Assembly (NCBI RefSeq): GCF_013032505.1 | Contig: NZ_WQCG01000001.1 | Span: forward strand, 1,364,001 to 1,428,000 | DNA: 64,000 nt | Direction: 5' to 3' | Source of the DNA: Ruegeria atlantica | GTDB taxonomy: Bacteria > Pseudomonadota > Alphaproteobacteria > Rhodobacterales > Rhodobacteraceae | Part shown: piece after piece, positions 1-8,915 of the stretch | Layout: each line of letters starts with the position of its first letter | How positions within the stretch are numbered: position 1 is the first letter of the stretch | The notes under the pieces: generated by a model | What the model was told of the DNA's origin: nothing | The model's database searches: none | The model's input: the letters and a program-made list of their open reading frames with translations, nothing else | Program-made: the position numbers and the translations under genes

Positions 1-1
1 T

Positions 2-391
2 CTTTCAGATATCCCCGATTTTTCGACAACGTCTTTTGCAGAGTTGTTGTTCCTGTTTTATGGAAACCCTGATGAATTACCACCTTCAAAACGCTTCACC
101 TATTTCGCCCTTGGTCCACATATGCCCACCCTTTTCAAAGCGGACCCTAATCGGCTCGATGGGGAATGGAAAAGAGATAAACCGGGACGCATTGCGGCTT
201 GTGTTGGATTACCTCATCAGAGGGACAAGGGCGCAAAGCGGTCAAATTTGTCCAACACCAGCCCCGACAGATACCTCTATAACCAAGCCGGACAGGTGGT
301 GCACATCAATCGGATGTCATTTAAGTTCTGTCTTATCAAATTCGTAAGGTTCTTTAAGTGGTGCCCGGGGGCGGCACAGCTAAAACTTTGA
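2..391 (+). CDS. Possible 3' end of an unidentified gene, cut by the left edge
   Basis: The frame is open from the first bases to a TGA at 389-391, giving about 129 residues with no start needed inside the window. I do not recognise the family. The first 75 residues have ordinary protein composition (FYGNPDELPPSKRF, FALGPHMPTLF), while the tail is basic and low in familiar motifs. The last codons run through the 16-bp tRNA-Phe-like sequence at 358-373, so the C-terminus may have been altered by insertion of the neighbouring island. It could also be a chance open frame. Confidence 0.3.
   Translation, partial: LSDIPDFSTTSFAELLFLFYGNPDELPPSKRFTYFALGPHMPTLFKADPNRLDGEWKRDKPGRIAACVGLPHQRDKGAKRSNLSNTSPDRYLYNQAGQVVHINRMSFKFCLIKFVRFFKWCPGAAQLKL
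358..373. repeat. Candidate left attachment repeat matching the tRNA-Phe 3' end
   Basis: The 16 bases tggtgcccgggggcgg are identical to 20520-20535, the 3' acceptor and T-stem end of the tRNA-Phe gene. The match stops abruptly on both sides. A chance 16-bp match within 20 kb is very unlikely, and tRNA 3' ends are the usual targets of tyrosine integrases. The simplest reading is the far att site of an island occupying 358-20520. Confidence 0.5.
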
Positions 392-412
392 ATAACAATG
401 TGTTGTCAAAAA

Positions 413-467
413 GTGGGACATATAATTTTCCCACTAATTGTTGCGCGTTTCTAATTTTATGTCCCAC
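413..467. repeat. Inverted repeat, 14-bp arms
   Basis: Arms 413-426 and 454-467 are inverted copies with one mismatch (gtgggacat facing atgtcccac at the outer ends), separated by 27 AT-rich bases. It lies just inside the candidate left island end and has no T tract. It may be a protein-binding or recombination site, or a remnant of a mobile element end. Confidence 0.4.
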
Positions 468-974
468 CACTTAGACGCTAAACCTATGTCCTTTTTTGGT
501 CTCCGCCTTCACGGGCGCTCACGCGACGGCAAATTTTTCCAAACCCATGATGCTCGCAATGATTGCGACGAAGAAGGGCCAAATACGGGGAGCTTCGGGG
601 AACCGGCGGGGAATGATTGGGGAGCCTAAATGCAGCGATGGTTGCCAGTAAATCTTATAAATTACAATATCTTATATAGATACTCTTTAGTGTATGGGGA
701 GTAAGGGAAGTTATTTTCTATCCCCCACGCGAGAAATTGGCATTTTGACCAATTTTTCATAGAGGTAATAGAAGTCGCTCCCCACCTCCCCACTTGAAAA
801 ATGAAACCCGGCGTGGACCAAACACCGCCAGAGGTTTTGTGGGTCCTTTCGGGGCGGTGTTACGTGGGTATATTCGCGCCACGTTTCCTTGGCCGACTAA
901 CGATTTCGAACAAGTGGGTTTTTCGATTGGGGTTGTTGTTCCGAGCTGATCACGATGGGGCGCGTTGTACCGCG

Positions 975-1154
975 TCACCATGCAAGCCCCTGACCATACA
1001 ATAACACCGCATCGGCAAGCTCCCCACCGGTGGCGACGGCGGCCGCATACAGTGCGACACGGATAAAAACCATTGCCGGATTGGCAAACCATCCCCTGGC
1101 CTCGTGTGTGCCATGTTGTGATGCGATCTTCAAAATGTACTGCTGCCTGCTCAT
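975..1154 (-). CDS. Doubtful small protein, 59 aa
   Basis: A minus-strand frame from ATG at 1154, with gagg five bases upstream, to a stop at 975. The product (MSRQQYILKIASQHG...) has a moderately hydrophobic stretch at about 29-48 (VFIRVALYAAAVATGG). No family is recognised and no neighbour supports it. It is listed because the ribosome-binding site is acceptable; it may well be non-coding. Confidence 0.18.
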   Translation of the reverse strand: MSRQQYILKIASQHGTHEARGWFANPAMVFIRVALYAAAVATGGELADAVLLYGQGLAW

Positions 1155-1686
1155 GTGAACCTCGGCAAACGCTGCTCTCGGGTAGCCAGTGACCAAGGAA
1201 TCATGATGTGCGGGAAGTTTCCTCTGGCGGTTCCCCACCTCAAATGCACAGGGCGAACCGGACTCTAAATTCTTGTTGGCTCCGCAGCTACGTCTGCTTC
1301 GACGTCCTAACGACCGTTTGTGCTGGAACTGGACGTTGGTTAGACGCGGCGTTATCGACTGGGTCAACACAAATGACCGCATTGGGCCCGAAGCAGTCAC
1401 TCGCTGCGATTAAGTCGGACGACTGCTGTGCGGACAAAGCGGCCGTTAGTTGCACCGCTGCACAGGACCTTGGAAAGAGTACTTTAGAGTTGAATAGTCA
1501 CGTTTCTCTATCGACTGTTTCGCCTGGCACTTTTTCGTAGCTCGAAAAATTGACAGGCTTTGGCCAATACCGCGAGTGAGCGGGCGTGAGAATTTGCAAA
1601 CCCATCGCTAGAGTATTGAGCGTTCGAAGACAAACCGAATGACACGAGCCTTCGGCTGTAAGAAGATGATGGTGGAGGTGTAAGTT

Positions 1687-2961
1687 ATGGCGGATGTTTT
1701 CGACCGCATTGCAGATTGGCTGCAAAAGCTGGCCTTTTTTGATGCTGATCTTGGTGGACTAGTCGAGCAGTTAAGTAACAGGCTGATCGATGGTGGCGTG
1801 CCGGTCACGCGTGTTTCCTTGGGTCGCCTGATGATGCACCCTGTAATTGGATTGCTCGATGCAACTTGGGATGCATCGAACCATCGTATTGAATGGACCG
1901 TTCTTCCACGCAGCTCAGTAACGGTTGATCTCTTCGACAAAGCACCCTTCGGAGAGAATTCGAAATTGGCCAATGAGATTGCGAAACAGCACTTTAATAA
2001 GGAAGTATGGGATTTGGCGGACGGACTTGCTAACGGCACAATCAAGTTTCCTTTCATGCGAGCAAATCTGACTGACCAAGCGACGCGTGACAAATTTCCG
2101 CTATTCCGAAAACTCGCTGAAGCAGGTGTGACCGACTATGTCGTATGCAGTGCACCATTCGGCAATCGTACTGTTGTCTTTGACGGAGAGATGGAGTGGG
2201 CTTTGGGCGCGTCCGTGTCTTTTGCTACAAAGCGTCGTTCTGGCTTCACAGACCGTGAGGTAGATGGTCTGTCGCGGCTATCTTTACCCTTGCTTGGTGC
2301 AGCGCGTGTATTGTCGGAGCAGTTCTTGGCAGCTGAGTTGATGGAGGTGTATCTAGGCAAGTTGTCCGGTCGATCCGTACTGAACGGTCAAATAGCCCGG
2401 GGAGATGTAAGCATAATTGACTGTGCTCTCTTGTTCAGTGATATGCGCGGCTCTACGGCTTTGAGCCAGCGCTTGTCATCGGAAAAATATGTCGCGACGG
2501 TTAACCAATTCTTCGATTGTGTCGGTGGTGCGGTACACGATCACGGCGGAGAGGTTCTTAAATTCGTTGGCGATGGGTTGCTTGCAATCTTTCCTTTTGA
2601 TGGTCAACGAAGACTACCCGAAGACATGTGCGAAGCAGCCCTGTCCGCGGCGCGTGAAGCGTTCCAAAGGAATGAAGAACTTGATCCACCAGACCGTGCT
2701 GAATTTGGGGTTGGTTTGCACACTGGGGCGGCTGTCTACGGGAATGTTGGCACTGAAAAGCGCTTGGATTTTACGGTAACTGGCCCATCAGTCGCGATAG
2801 CCAGCAGGTTAGAGGGCCTGACGCGAAAACTGGAGGCGCGGCTTTTAGCAACGGGTGATTTTGTGAACTTGGTATCTGAAGAGCCAAAAAAATTGGGGCG
2901 GCATTCTTTGCGGGGTTTTGAGGAAGACTTAGAGGTCTTTTCTTACGAAATTTTCAAATAA
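1687..2961 (+). CDS. Class III adenylate/guanylate cyclase with N-terminal sensor region
   Basis: The protein has 424 residues. The C-terminal half is a class III nucleotidyl cyclase domain making a cyclic nucleotide from ATP or GTP. The metal motif FSDMRGST lies near residues 250-257, GGEVLKFVGDG near 287-298 and LDFTVTGPSVAIASRL near 360-375. The lysine in EVLKF and the threonine region DFT fit adenylate specificity. The transition-state Asn four residues before the catalytic Arg374 is replaced by Ala370, which may lower activity. Residues 1-220 resemble the unnamed N-terminal regions of soluble alphaproteobacterial cyclases; no transmembrane segment is evident. The ATG at 1687 follows a ggagg at 1674-1678. 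The gene is monocistronic in its context. Confidence 0.9.
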   Translation: MADVFDRIADWLQKLAFFDADLGGLVEQLSNRLIDGGVPVTRVSLGRLMMHPVIGLLDATWDASNHRIEWTVLPRSSVTVDLFDKAPFGENSKLANEIAKQHFNKEVWDLADGLANGTIKFPFMRANLTDQATRDKFPLFRKLAEAGVTDYVVCSAPFGNRTVVFDGEMEWALGASVSFATKRRSGFTDREVDGLSRLSLPLLGAARVLSEQFLAAELMEVYLGKLSGRSVLNGQIARGDVSIIDCALLFSDMRGSTALSQRLSSEKYVATVNQFFDCVGGAVHDHGGEVLKFVGDGLLAIFPFDGQRRLPEDMCEAALSAAREAFQRNEELDPPDRAEFGVGLHTGAAVYGNVGTEKRLDFTVTGPSVAIASRLEGLTRKLEARLLATGDFVNLVSEEPKKLGRHSLRGFEEDLEVFSYEIFK

Positions 2962-3346
2962 CGCTCAATTGCATTAGGCGATTGGCAATCATTCGTCTAG
3001 GCGCGTCTTGAAGCGCGGGTATTGGAATGAAACCGCTCAGCTTTAGGCTCGGCACCCCCATTCGCTGCATACGATGTGAGCGTCTGCTTTGCGGACAGAG
3101 CCGATCCCCGCTTCCCGACAGAGCATAGGTACCAAAAAAGTGTCTTTGCCGCAGAAACTGACAGTTCCCAACTAGCCAGCACAGCCAACTCTGAAGTCAC
3201 GGTACGGCGTCGTGTGGGGAAGAAGTACTGGCATTGCGCTACTGTTGCCACCTTGAAACAGCAATTACCGCATTTCTGTGATTTCGAACTACTTACTTAG
3301 AAAAAGCCGAGGCGGCTGCGCTAAAGTAGAGTTTAGACAAAGCACA
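2962..3346. other. Intergenic region with a dispersed motif
   Basis: No gene is supported here. The segment 3062-3100 (tcgctgc, then tgctttgcggac at 3085-3096, then agagc) resembles 1401-1440 and 14122-14160. It looks like a degenerate extragenic repeat family common in intergenic tails of this region. Confidence 0.4.
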
Positions 3347-3952
3347 ATGGATTTGATTAACATGACAAAGCGCAATAGTCTTGTCGCCCTCTTCCTCGCT
3401 GCGATGTATCCAGCAATCTCGCTGGCTGGTGAAATTGAACATGCAAGTGCAGTAATGCAGTTCGGGAAGCCAGCCTTACCAACTGAAACGGGCGTCGATT
3501 GGACCGGTTTTTCCGTCGGCTTAGAGCTTGGCTATGCTCCCGACGTGGAAAGCTCCAGCGGCCCGGTTTACGGCGCAAAAATTGGTTGGGACTACGATTT
3601 CGGCAAGGTCATAGTCGGGTATTTCCTGCAATACACCCGAACGGAACTGGACATAGACCCAGGTTTCGAACTTGGCTATTATAAACGTTTTGGTGCGCGT
3701 GGCGGATTCGACAGTGGCGTGAACATGTACTACGCCAGCGCCGGCTATGCAGAACTCGACACTCACGCCAGCGGCGACATTAACCCGGGCGCAGGCAGTG
3801 GTTATTTCGTGGGCCTTGGTTATGAACGATTCATCCGCGAACAGATCACATTCGGAGCCGAGTTGGTGTACTCTGAATTCTCAGATTTTGAACGTGAATT
3901 TAAAGATTTGGATGTGACAGTGCTTTCCTTTTCATTGAACTACAGATTCTGA
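3347..3952 (+). CDS. Outer-membrane beta-barrel protein
   Basis: A 201-residue protein from ATG at 3347 (an in-frame ATG at 3362 is equally possible; ribosome-binding signals are weak for both). It begins with a Sec signal peptide (KRNSLVALFLAAMYPAISLAG, likely cleaved after SLA). The mature part alternates aromatic and small residues in short strands (VGLELGYAP, GAKIGWDYDF, YFVGLGYERF) and ends in Phe (LNYRF), the signature for BAM-dependent outer-membrane insertion. It fits the opacity/OmpA-like 8-strand barrel class. The role is unknown; no operon partner. Confidence 0.75.
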   Translation: MDLINMTKRNSLVALFLAAMYPAISLAGEIEHASAVMQFGKPALPTETGVDWTGFSVGLELGYAPDVESSSGPVYGAKIGWDYDFGKVIVGYFLQYTRTELDIDPGFELGYYKRFGARGGFDSGVNMYYASAGYAELDTHASGDINPGAGSGYFVGLGYERFIREQITFGAELVYSEFSDFEREFKDLDVTVLSFSLNYRF

Positions 3953-4181
3953 GTCGCGGCAGATCCTTTTTGGTATTCGATATTCCCAATCAAGGGTGTG
4001 GCGTATGCCTTGTGTCGATGACCATTGAGATGGGGTTCCAGTTATATCCACACATCATGTTATCATGATAATTCGCTTTTGTCGCCTTGCGCCGGAGTGT
4101 AGCATTGTCCTTGCGCATGTCTCGCGAGGTGTCGACGTACTTGCGGCACACCTGTTCTTGGCAAGAAGGACCAGCTAAGCG

Positions 4182-4829
4182 TTGCCAACCTATCACACGT
4201 TAAAAACAGTCTTCGTTCATATACCTAAAACTGGGGGATCTACGATCTCTACCATTTTGCGTCGCCCGAACCTCCGGAGTCTGACCAAACATGAGCCTTG
4301 TCAGACGATCAATAAACACGCTTCAATATTTGTGCATCTCGACGAACTGGGACCGGAAGCGAAGAACTACTTCAAATTCAGTTTTGTGCGGAACCCTTGG
4401 GACCGATTAGTATCCGCCTATCATTATATCATCGCGCGGCGAAAGGAACTGGAATTGGTGGCAAATCATTCCACCTTTGAGAGTTTTCTGCATTCATTTG
4501 TTGAAGAGCCTTCCCAGTATCTCAGTATTCCCTATTTTACACCGCAATCTGATTTTCTCATTAATGAAGATGGAGAAATGCCAATAGATTTCCTCGGCCG
4601 CTTCGAAACATTCGAGAAAGATCTAAGCATCGTTCTTAGAGAGGTTGGCAGCAAGCGTAGGTTTTTTAAGCATCGAAAAAAATCGAGGAGGCAGGACTAC
4701 CGAGAATACTATTCCACAGAAAGCAGTAAAGCTGTTGGCGCAATATACATCAGCGACATCCAAAACTTCGGTTACGATTTCAATGATGGTCTAATTCGAC
4801 AGAAACAATTTTCTCTTAGAAAGTTGTAG
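4182..4829 (+). CDS. Sulfotransferase family protein
   Basis: A 215-residue protein with the two PAPS-binding signatures of the Sulfotransfer_2 type: HIPKTGGSTI near residues 13-22 (5'-phosphosulfate loop) and FSFVRNPWDRLVSAY near 66-80 (3'-phosphate). Such enzymes transfer sulfate from PAPS to carbohydrates or other hydroxyl acceptors. The acceptor cannot be told from sequence. Translation probably begins at TTG 4182, with aagaagga about 11 bases upstream; no better ATG exists before the P-loop. There is no signal peptide and no polysaccharide cluster nearby. Confidence 0.85.
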   Translation: MPTYHTLKTVFVHIPKTGGSTISTILRRPNLRSLTKHEPCQTINKHASIFVHLDELGPEAKNYFKFSFVRNPWDRLVSAYHYIIARRKELELVANHSTFESFLHSFVEEPSQYLSIPYFTPQSDFLINEDGEMPIDFLGRFETFEKDLSIVLREVGSKRRFFKHRKKSRRQDYREYYSTESSKAVGAIYISDIQNFGYDFNDGLIRQKQFSLRKL

Positions 4830-5527
4830 CTTTGGGTAGTGTCGTAAGCCGATGCGCAGTGTCACTGGTGCTGTCAAACGAATTCGAGCCAGTCCAAGTT
4901 TGACGCCAAAACTGTGAACTTATGCGGAACAAAGTTGACGCCAATCGGCAAGAGCGGCGGTGAGCGTTAGCTTGAAGGAGTCTCGGCTGGTGAGGGTTCT
5001 TTCCTGATTCAAGTGGTTTTGGACAGAGGAATGGACGGAAGCGAATTTCTGTAAACTTCGCATGCGCCTGAAACGCTGCATCGCGCGTTGGGTCCACGAA
5101 ACCTTTTATAATAAATCCACCACTGGCGTGAGAAGTTCTGAAAGCCCGTAGACCATTTAAATTCCCATCACAAAGTATGTAAATTTATGACCTAAGAAAA
5201 GCGCGCAGCTATTTGCAATTGGTCGGTTTCCGGTAAGCGCAAACGCAGTCGCGGCGAGTATAATAAGGCTAACTACACCAACAACAGAATTGGTATGCCT
5301 ACTAACCAAATGTCACCCATCAACAGCCTCGTACATTCGTTTACACAGTATTTTAGGTGACTGCCCACGCCCCTTTTTGAGAGTTATCGGAAACTCCGTG
5401 AGACACCAAAACGCACGGGTGTACATCGTTTCTTGTAGGTCAAAACTCTTGCCGATTCTACACCTAGCTTGCAACGTTCCTACAGCTGTCGAACACATCT
5501 TTAGGAACCAAACAAGTTAAAGCAACT
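4830..5527. other. 698-bp gap without a recognisable gene
   Basis: Only short shadow frames occur on either strand and none has a family motif or a good ribosome-binding site. Base composition is AT-richer than in the core region. Nothing else could be identified. Confidence 0.5.
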
Positions 5528-6085
5528 TCAAGGCTTGAATGAAACCTTCGACACCCCACCAAATACCGCTGAAAGCGTTTCAACCGCTTGAGATTGAGAG
5601 ATGATCAAGAGTTCGTTTTCTAACACTGAGTCAAAGTCGAGATCGTGCCGCCAACCTGAATATAGAACGTTCACTGTTGTAGTAGCGTCGTAGTCCGAGA
5701 TCGTTTTGAGCTCAGCGGCAGTAACAATTTCAGGTGCACGATCTCCACTGTGAAAGCGAATGGCCGCAACTTCGATTGAAAGCAGGACAGTGAGTGATTC
5801 ACCCTTCTCTAAATTTGCAGAAATCGACGGCGCCATTTCCTGGGCCAGCCTGTCCAGGGAATTAACAGACCACGTATGGTACGAGACGCCGGGTCTTTTG
5901 CTATATGGTCTCGCTTGGACAAGACCCGATGTTCGAGCTGCTAGATCGGCAGTGAAGGCTACCTTCGCTTCCGGGTGGCGTTCAAAAAGCATTGCCCATT
6001 GCATTGGGTTGCCGCACGCAAGCGACTGCCCCGCCGCACTAGCCATTAGACCCGATGCAAGTACTACTCTTTGAAGGAGCTTCAT
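5528..6085 (-). CDS. Exported protein of unknown function
   Basis: A 185-residue protein starting at ATG 6085, preceded by ggaga with good spacing. Residues 1-24 form a signal peptide (MKLLQRVVLASGLMASAAGQSLACG). The cysteine after SLA could suggest a lipoprotein, but the -3 residue is not the usual Leu, so ordinary signal-peptidase cleavage is more likely. The remainder is mixed alpha/beta without recognised motifs. It lies 44 bp from the end of the upstream exported amidohydrolase gene on the same strand, so the two may be co-transcribed. Confidence 0.6.
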   Translation of the reverse strand: MKLLQRVVLASGLMASAAGQSLACGNPMQWAMLFERHPEAKVAFTADLAARTSGLVQARPYSKRPGVSYHTWSVNSLDRLAQEMAPSISANLEKGESLTVLLSIEVAAIRFHSGDRAPEIVTAAELKTISDYDATTTVNVLYSGWRHDLDFDSVLENELLIISQSQAVETLSAVFGGVSKVSFKP

Positions 6086-6129
6086 GGCAGTTCTCCATTA
6101 TAAAGTTGACGCCTAGATCCAGGGACCAG

Positions 6130-7854
6130 TCACTGCTTGGTGTGATCCCAAGTCACTTGGCCATCCATAATCGTGTAGAGAATTTCGACCTCAGAAATCT
6201 CGTTCGGATCAATCTCGTAGAGGTTCTCACTAACAACTACGAGATCCGCCTTTTTGCCAACTTCTAAACTGCCGATCTCATTGCCCATGCCCATACCATG
6301 TGCTGCATTTATCGTATGCGCAGTGAGCGCTTGATCGACGGTCAGTCTTGCTTCTTCACCGCCGAGTGGGGGGACATCCTTGCGTCCGTCAAGCTGTCGG
6401 AGAACAGCCGCTTCGATTGCAGAAAGCGGCCGATATTCGGAAACATAGCCAGATACGGGCCAGTCAGAACCCAGCGAAAAAGACCCGCCCGCGGCCATTA
6501 CACTTGTTGCTGGGAATGCCTTGTCCCGTCGTTCCTTGCCGACACGGGCCAGCGCGATGGATTGCATCAGTGGGTCCAAGCTCATCCAAGCGCCTGAAGA
6601 GTCGTATGTGACCCCCAGTTGTCCAAAACGCACATAGTCATCGGGATGAACATAAACGCCGTGTGTGATCTTGTGGCTGCGTTCGCGCGGCGGGTTGACC
6701 TCTATTGCAGTCTCAATGGCATCAAGAAGACTGCGCACCGCAAGGTCGCCGAAACAATGGCAAGTCACGTCAATCCCCGCTGCGTCCGCGCGCACCACTG
6801 CATCTTCTACAACATCGTAGGGGATGATTGGTTCTGGAACCCTGTCAGGTTCGTCAACGTAAGGATCGAGCATAAGCGCGGTCCATTTGTCGTCACCGCC
6901 ATCGATGTTGATCTTTAGGTATTTGGCCCGCACGAGGTCCGAGTTGTAGTTCTCGCGCAACTCCATCGTGCCTAGCAAAGGGTCGATCGTCCCGTCATTC
7001 CAGTAATAAGACCCAATTACGCGAATTGGCAGCTTTCCCTCTTGCTCAAAGGCCTGCAACATCTGGAAGCCCTCGTCCTGCCCAAGGCCCTGAATACCAT
7101 GATCATGGACGGCTGTGATGCCTGCGGCTGCAAAACGGCCCATCCACATTTCTACGCCTTTGGCAATGAATGCCGGATCAATATCGAGAAGCGCGGACAG
7201 AACTTGCAACTGAGCCGGGACTTCGACGATCCAGCCTGTGGGATTACCGTCGTCATCACGTTCAAAGAATGCAAAACCCGGAACGGTGTCTGGCGTGTCT
7301 TTGTTGACCCCGGCCAGCTCAAGAGCCTTCGAGTTTACCCAAGCTGCATGTCCGTCAATTGCCCAGAAAAACATTGGCCGCTCAGATTCAATTTCGTCCA
7401 GCATGGCAGCTGTTGGGTTGCCATCCGTCCAAGGATTAAATCGAACCCCAAAGCCGAGGATCAGATCATCGTCATTGGTCTCTACCTCGTTTCGGATGCG
7501 CGCGAAAAGTTCATCCTTATCGTCTGTCTGTAGATCAACGCCCAACATGATGAGCCCACCTGCGGCAGCGTGTATATGACCGTCCACAAAGCCTGGCAAA
7601 ACCATCGCGCCAGCAAGATCGATAACTTCTGTTCCCAACCCAATGATATTTGGAAGACCTTCGGCACTTCCGACATAAACGATTTTACCATCTTCAATGC
7701 CTATGGCCTCAGCGACAGATCCCGCTTCGTCCATGGTGTGGATCTGACCATTGATTAGAGCATAGTCCCCAGTCGGATTCTCTCGACCGGTTTGAGCTTG
7801 TGAAGCGGTAGCGAAAGTGGCCAAGAAACTAATTGCTATCATCGTCTGTTTCAC
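6130..7854 (-). CDS. Exported amidohydrolase (YtcJ/NfdA-like, Amidohydro_3)
   Basis: A metal-dependent amidohydrolase of 574 residues from GTG 7854, chosen because gggag lies eight bases upstream. It has a signal peptide (KQTMIAISFLATFATASQAQ), so it should act in the periplasm or be lipid-independent exported. Motifs: FVDGHIHAAAG (metal HxH) near residue 95, CHCFGDLAV and ITHGVYVHPDD (further metal His) in the middle, and GSDWPVSGY (metal Asp) near 465, followed by the usual C-terminal VGKKADLVVV segment. The family cleaves N-formyl or other amide and imide substrates. The precise substrate is not predictable. It may form a unit with the exported protein downstream. Confidence 0.85.
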   Translation of the reverse strand: MKQTMIAISFLATFATASQAQTGRENPTGDYALINGQIHTMDEAGSVAEAIGIEDGKIVYVGSAEGLPNIIGLGTEVIDLAGAMVLPGFVDGHIHAAAGGLIMLGVDLQTDDKDELFARIRNEVETNDDDLILGFGVRFNPWTDGNPTAAMLDEIESERPMFFWAIDGHAAWVNSKALELAGVNKDTPDTVPGFAFFERDDDGNPTGWIVEVPAQLQVLSALLDIDPAFIAKGVEMWMGRFAAAGITAVHDHGIQGLGQDEGFQMLQAFEQEGKLPIRVIGSYYWNDGTIDPLLGTMELRENYNSDLVRAKYLKINIDGGDDKWTALMLDPYVDEPDRVPEPIIPYDVVEDAVVRADAAGIDVTCHCFGDLAVRSLLDAIETAIEVNPPRERSHKITHGVYVHPDDYVRFGQLGVTYDSSGAWMSLDPLMQSIALARVGKERRDKAFPATSVMAAGGSFSLGSDWPVSGYVSEYRPLSAIEAAVLRQLDGRKDVPPLGGEEARLTVDQALTAHTINAAHGMGMGNEIGSLEVGKKADLVVVSENLYEIDPNEISEVEILYTIMDGQVTWDHTKQ

Positions 7855-8252
7855 AATGCGCACTCCCAACACTGCAAGTCTTCATAAATCATGAAACATA
7901 ATATCTGCATGTCAAATAAATTTGGTTGGCGCTTCGGAAGCTAGCTCCGTGCAAACAGATGTTCGAAACCAAGTGTGCAGAAACACAAATTTCGAGCAAC
8001 GCAGAAATTTTGAAGAAGAAGTTAAGAAAAGCGACAATGAGAGTTTACCCCCATTCGGCATATTTTGAGAAAAGGCAAACTGTCCCAAGATGCCTGAAAG
8101 CAAAGAACGTCTTGAACGAATTTCAGCTCCAAATATATTTATTTTCAATAGCTTACTGACTACCTGCTACAGTAGGACTACAGTAGGACACCTGCTGGTT
8201 TCAGCCGCTCTTTCCCACTTCTGTTTGGTGAAAACCGAAACAGGAGCGAAAG
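7855..8252. other. Divergent intergenic region
   Basis: Shared upstream region of the minus-strand amidohydrolase and the plus-strand gene at 8253. It is AT-rich with no gene. It contains the tandem 11-bp repeat at 8167-8188. Confidence 0.5.
8167..8188. repeat. Tandem 11-bp repeat, possible operator
   Basis: Two adjacent perfect copies of ctacagtagga. Each copy contains the near-palindrome ctacagtag. They sit 65 bp upstream of the gene at 8253, one helical turn apart, a typical arrangement for a dimer-binding regulator. No promoter hexamers are obvious enough to call. Confidence 0.4.
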
Positions 8253-8705
8253 ATGTCTCAATTCGAACTTCTGAAAATCTTGAGGGATCAATATCCTTCG
8301 ACCACCGCCGCTGCACATAACCTTGTACAAAAGGCTTCAGAACTTAGGCTAGCCCGCGAAAACCGAGTCTGGATCGATTTTCACGGGGCCAACAAAGCAA
8401 CGGTCGCGTTTGAAGACGCGATGTGGGAAGCCTTACTTTGGGCAGCTCGCGAGACTGGAGAAACGAGCGCAGAACGCCTCATAAAGTTCATGGCAAATTT
8501 CTTGGCCCAGTTCGCACTGGCTTGCCCGAGTTGGAACAGTGCATTGCCCGAAGTTGTGGACTACTTGTTCGATGCCGGCGGCCGAGAAAAGTCCTTGTTA
8601 ATTGACGCTGTTGCTCAGGTTAAGGGCGAGCAATTGGTAATAGGAGGCCTAGGCAGGGCAGCGCTGGAAGAACACTCGGGACTTAACCCCAAAAACCCTG
8701 GGTAA
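8253..8705 (+). CDS. Hypothetical protein, 150 aa
   Basis: ATG 8253 follows caggagcgaaag, an excellent ribosome-binding site. The 150-residue product is soluble and mostly helical (ELLKILRDQ, LVQKASELRLAREN, AERLIKFMANFLAQFALACPSW) with no recognised domain. It stands alone between a divergent amidohydrolase and a convergent MscS gene. No function can be assigned. Confidence 0.6.
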   Translation: MSQFELLKILRDQYPSTTAAAHNLVQKASELRLARENRVWIDFHGANKATVAFEDAMWEALLWAARETGETSAERLIKFMANFLAQFALACPSWNSALPEVVDYLFDAGGREKSLLIDAVAQVKGEQLVIGGLGRAALEEHSGLNPKNPG

Positions 8706-8734
8706 CCAAACGAAAACAATGCTAGTCATTTTTT

Positions 8735-8780
8735 CGCCCGGCTGAAACTCTCTCAAAGTGAAGCCTTGTTTCGTCGGGCG
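8735..8780. repeat. Imperfect hairpin between convergent genes
   Basis: Arms 8735-8748 (cgcccggctgaaac) and 8768-8780 (gtttcgtcgggcg) pair with two mismatches around a 19-base loop. It lies after the gene at 8253 and beyond the end of the MscS gene. It lacks a T tract, so it is at best a weak or Rho-assisted terminator. Confidence 0.35.
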
Positions 8781-8915
8781 ATTTCCAGCCAATCCAATAG
8801 ATACTGCCCGTGTAAAAAACTGACGAATACCGTCGAGTTTCTGGAGGCTTCTGAACTTGAGGAATTAGCTGATCTTTTTCCGCCAACGTTCAGCAAGAAT
8901 TAAACGCATCGCACT

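Larger units (their letters stand above)
392..1686. other. Long gap without a convincing gene
   Basis: About 1.3 kb with several short open frames on both strands but none with good start signals, family motifs or consistent codon use. It contains the inverted repeat at 413-467, an AT-rich stretch around 650-720 and one copy of the tgctNtgcggac motif at 1424-1435. It looks like eroded accessory DNA next to an island end. Confidence 0.5.
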
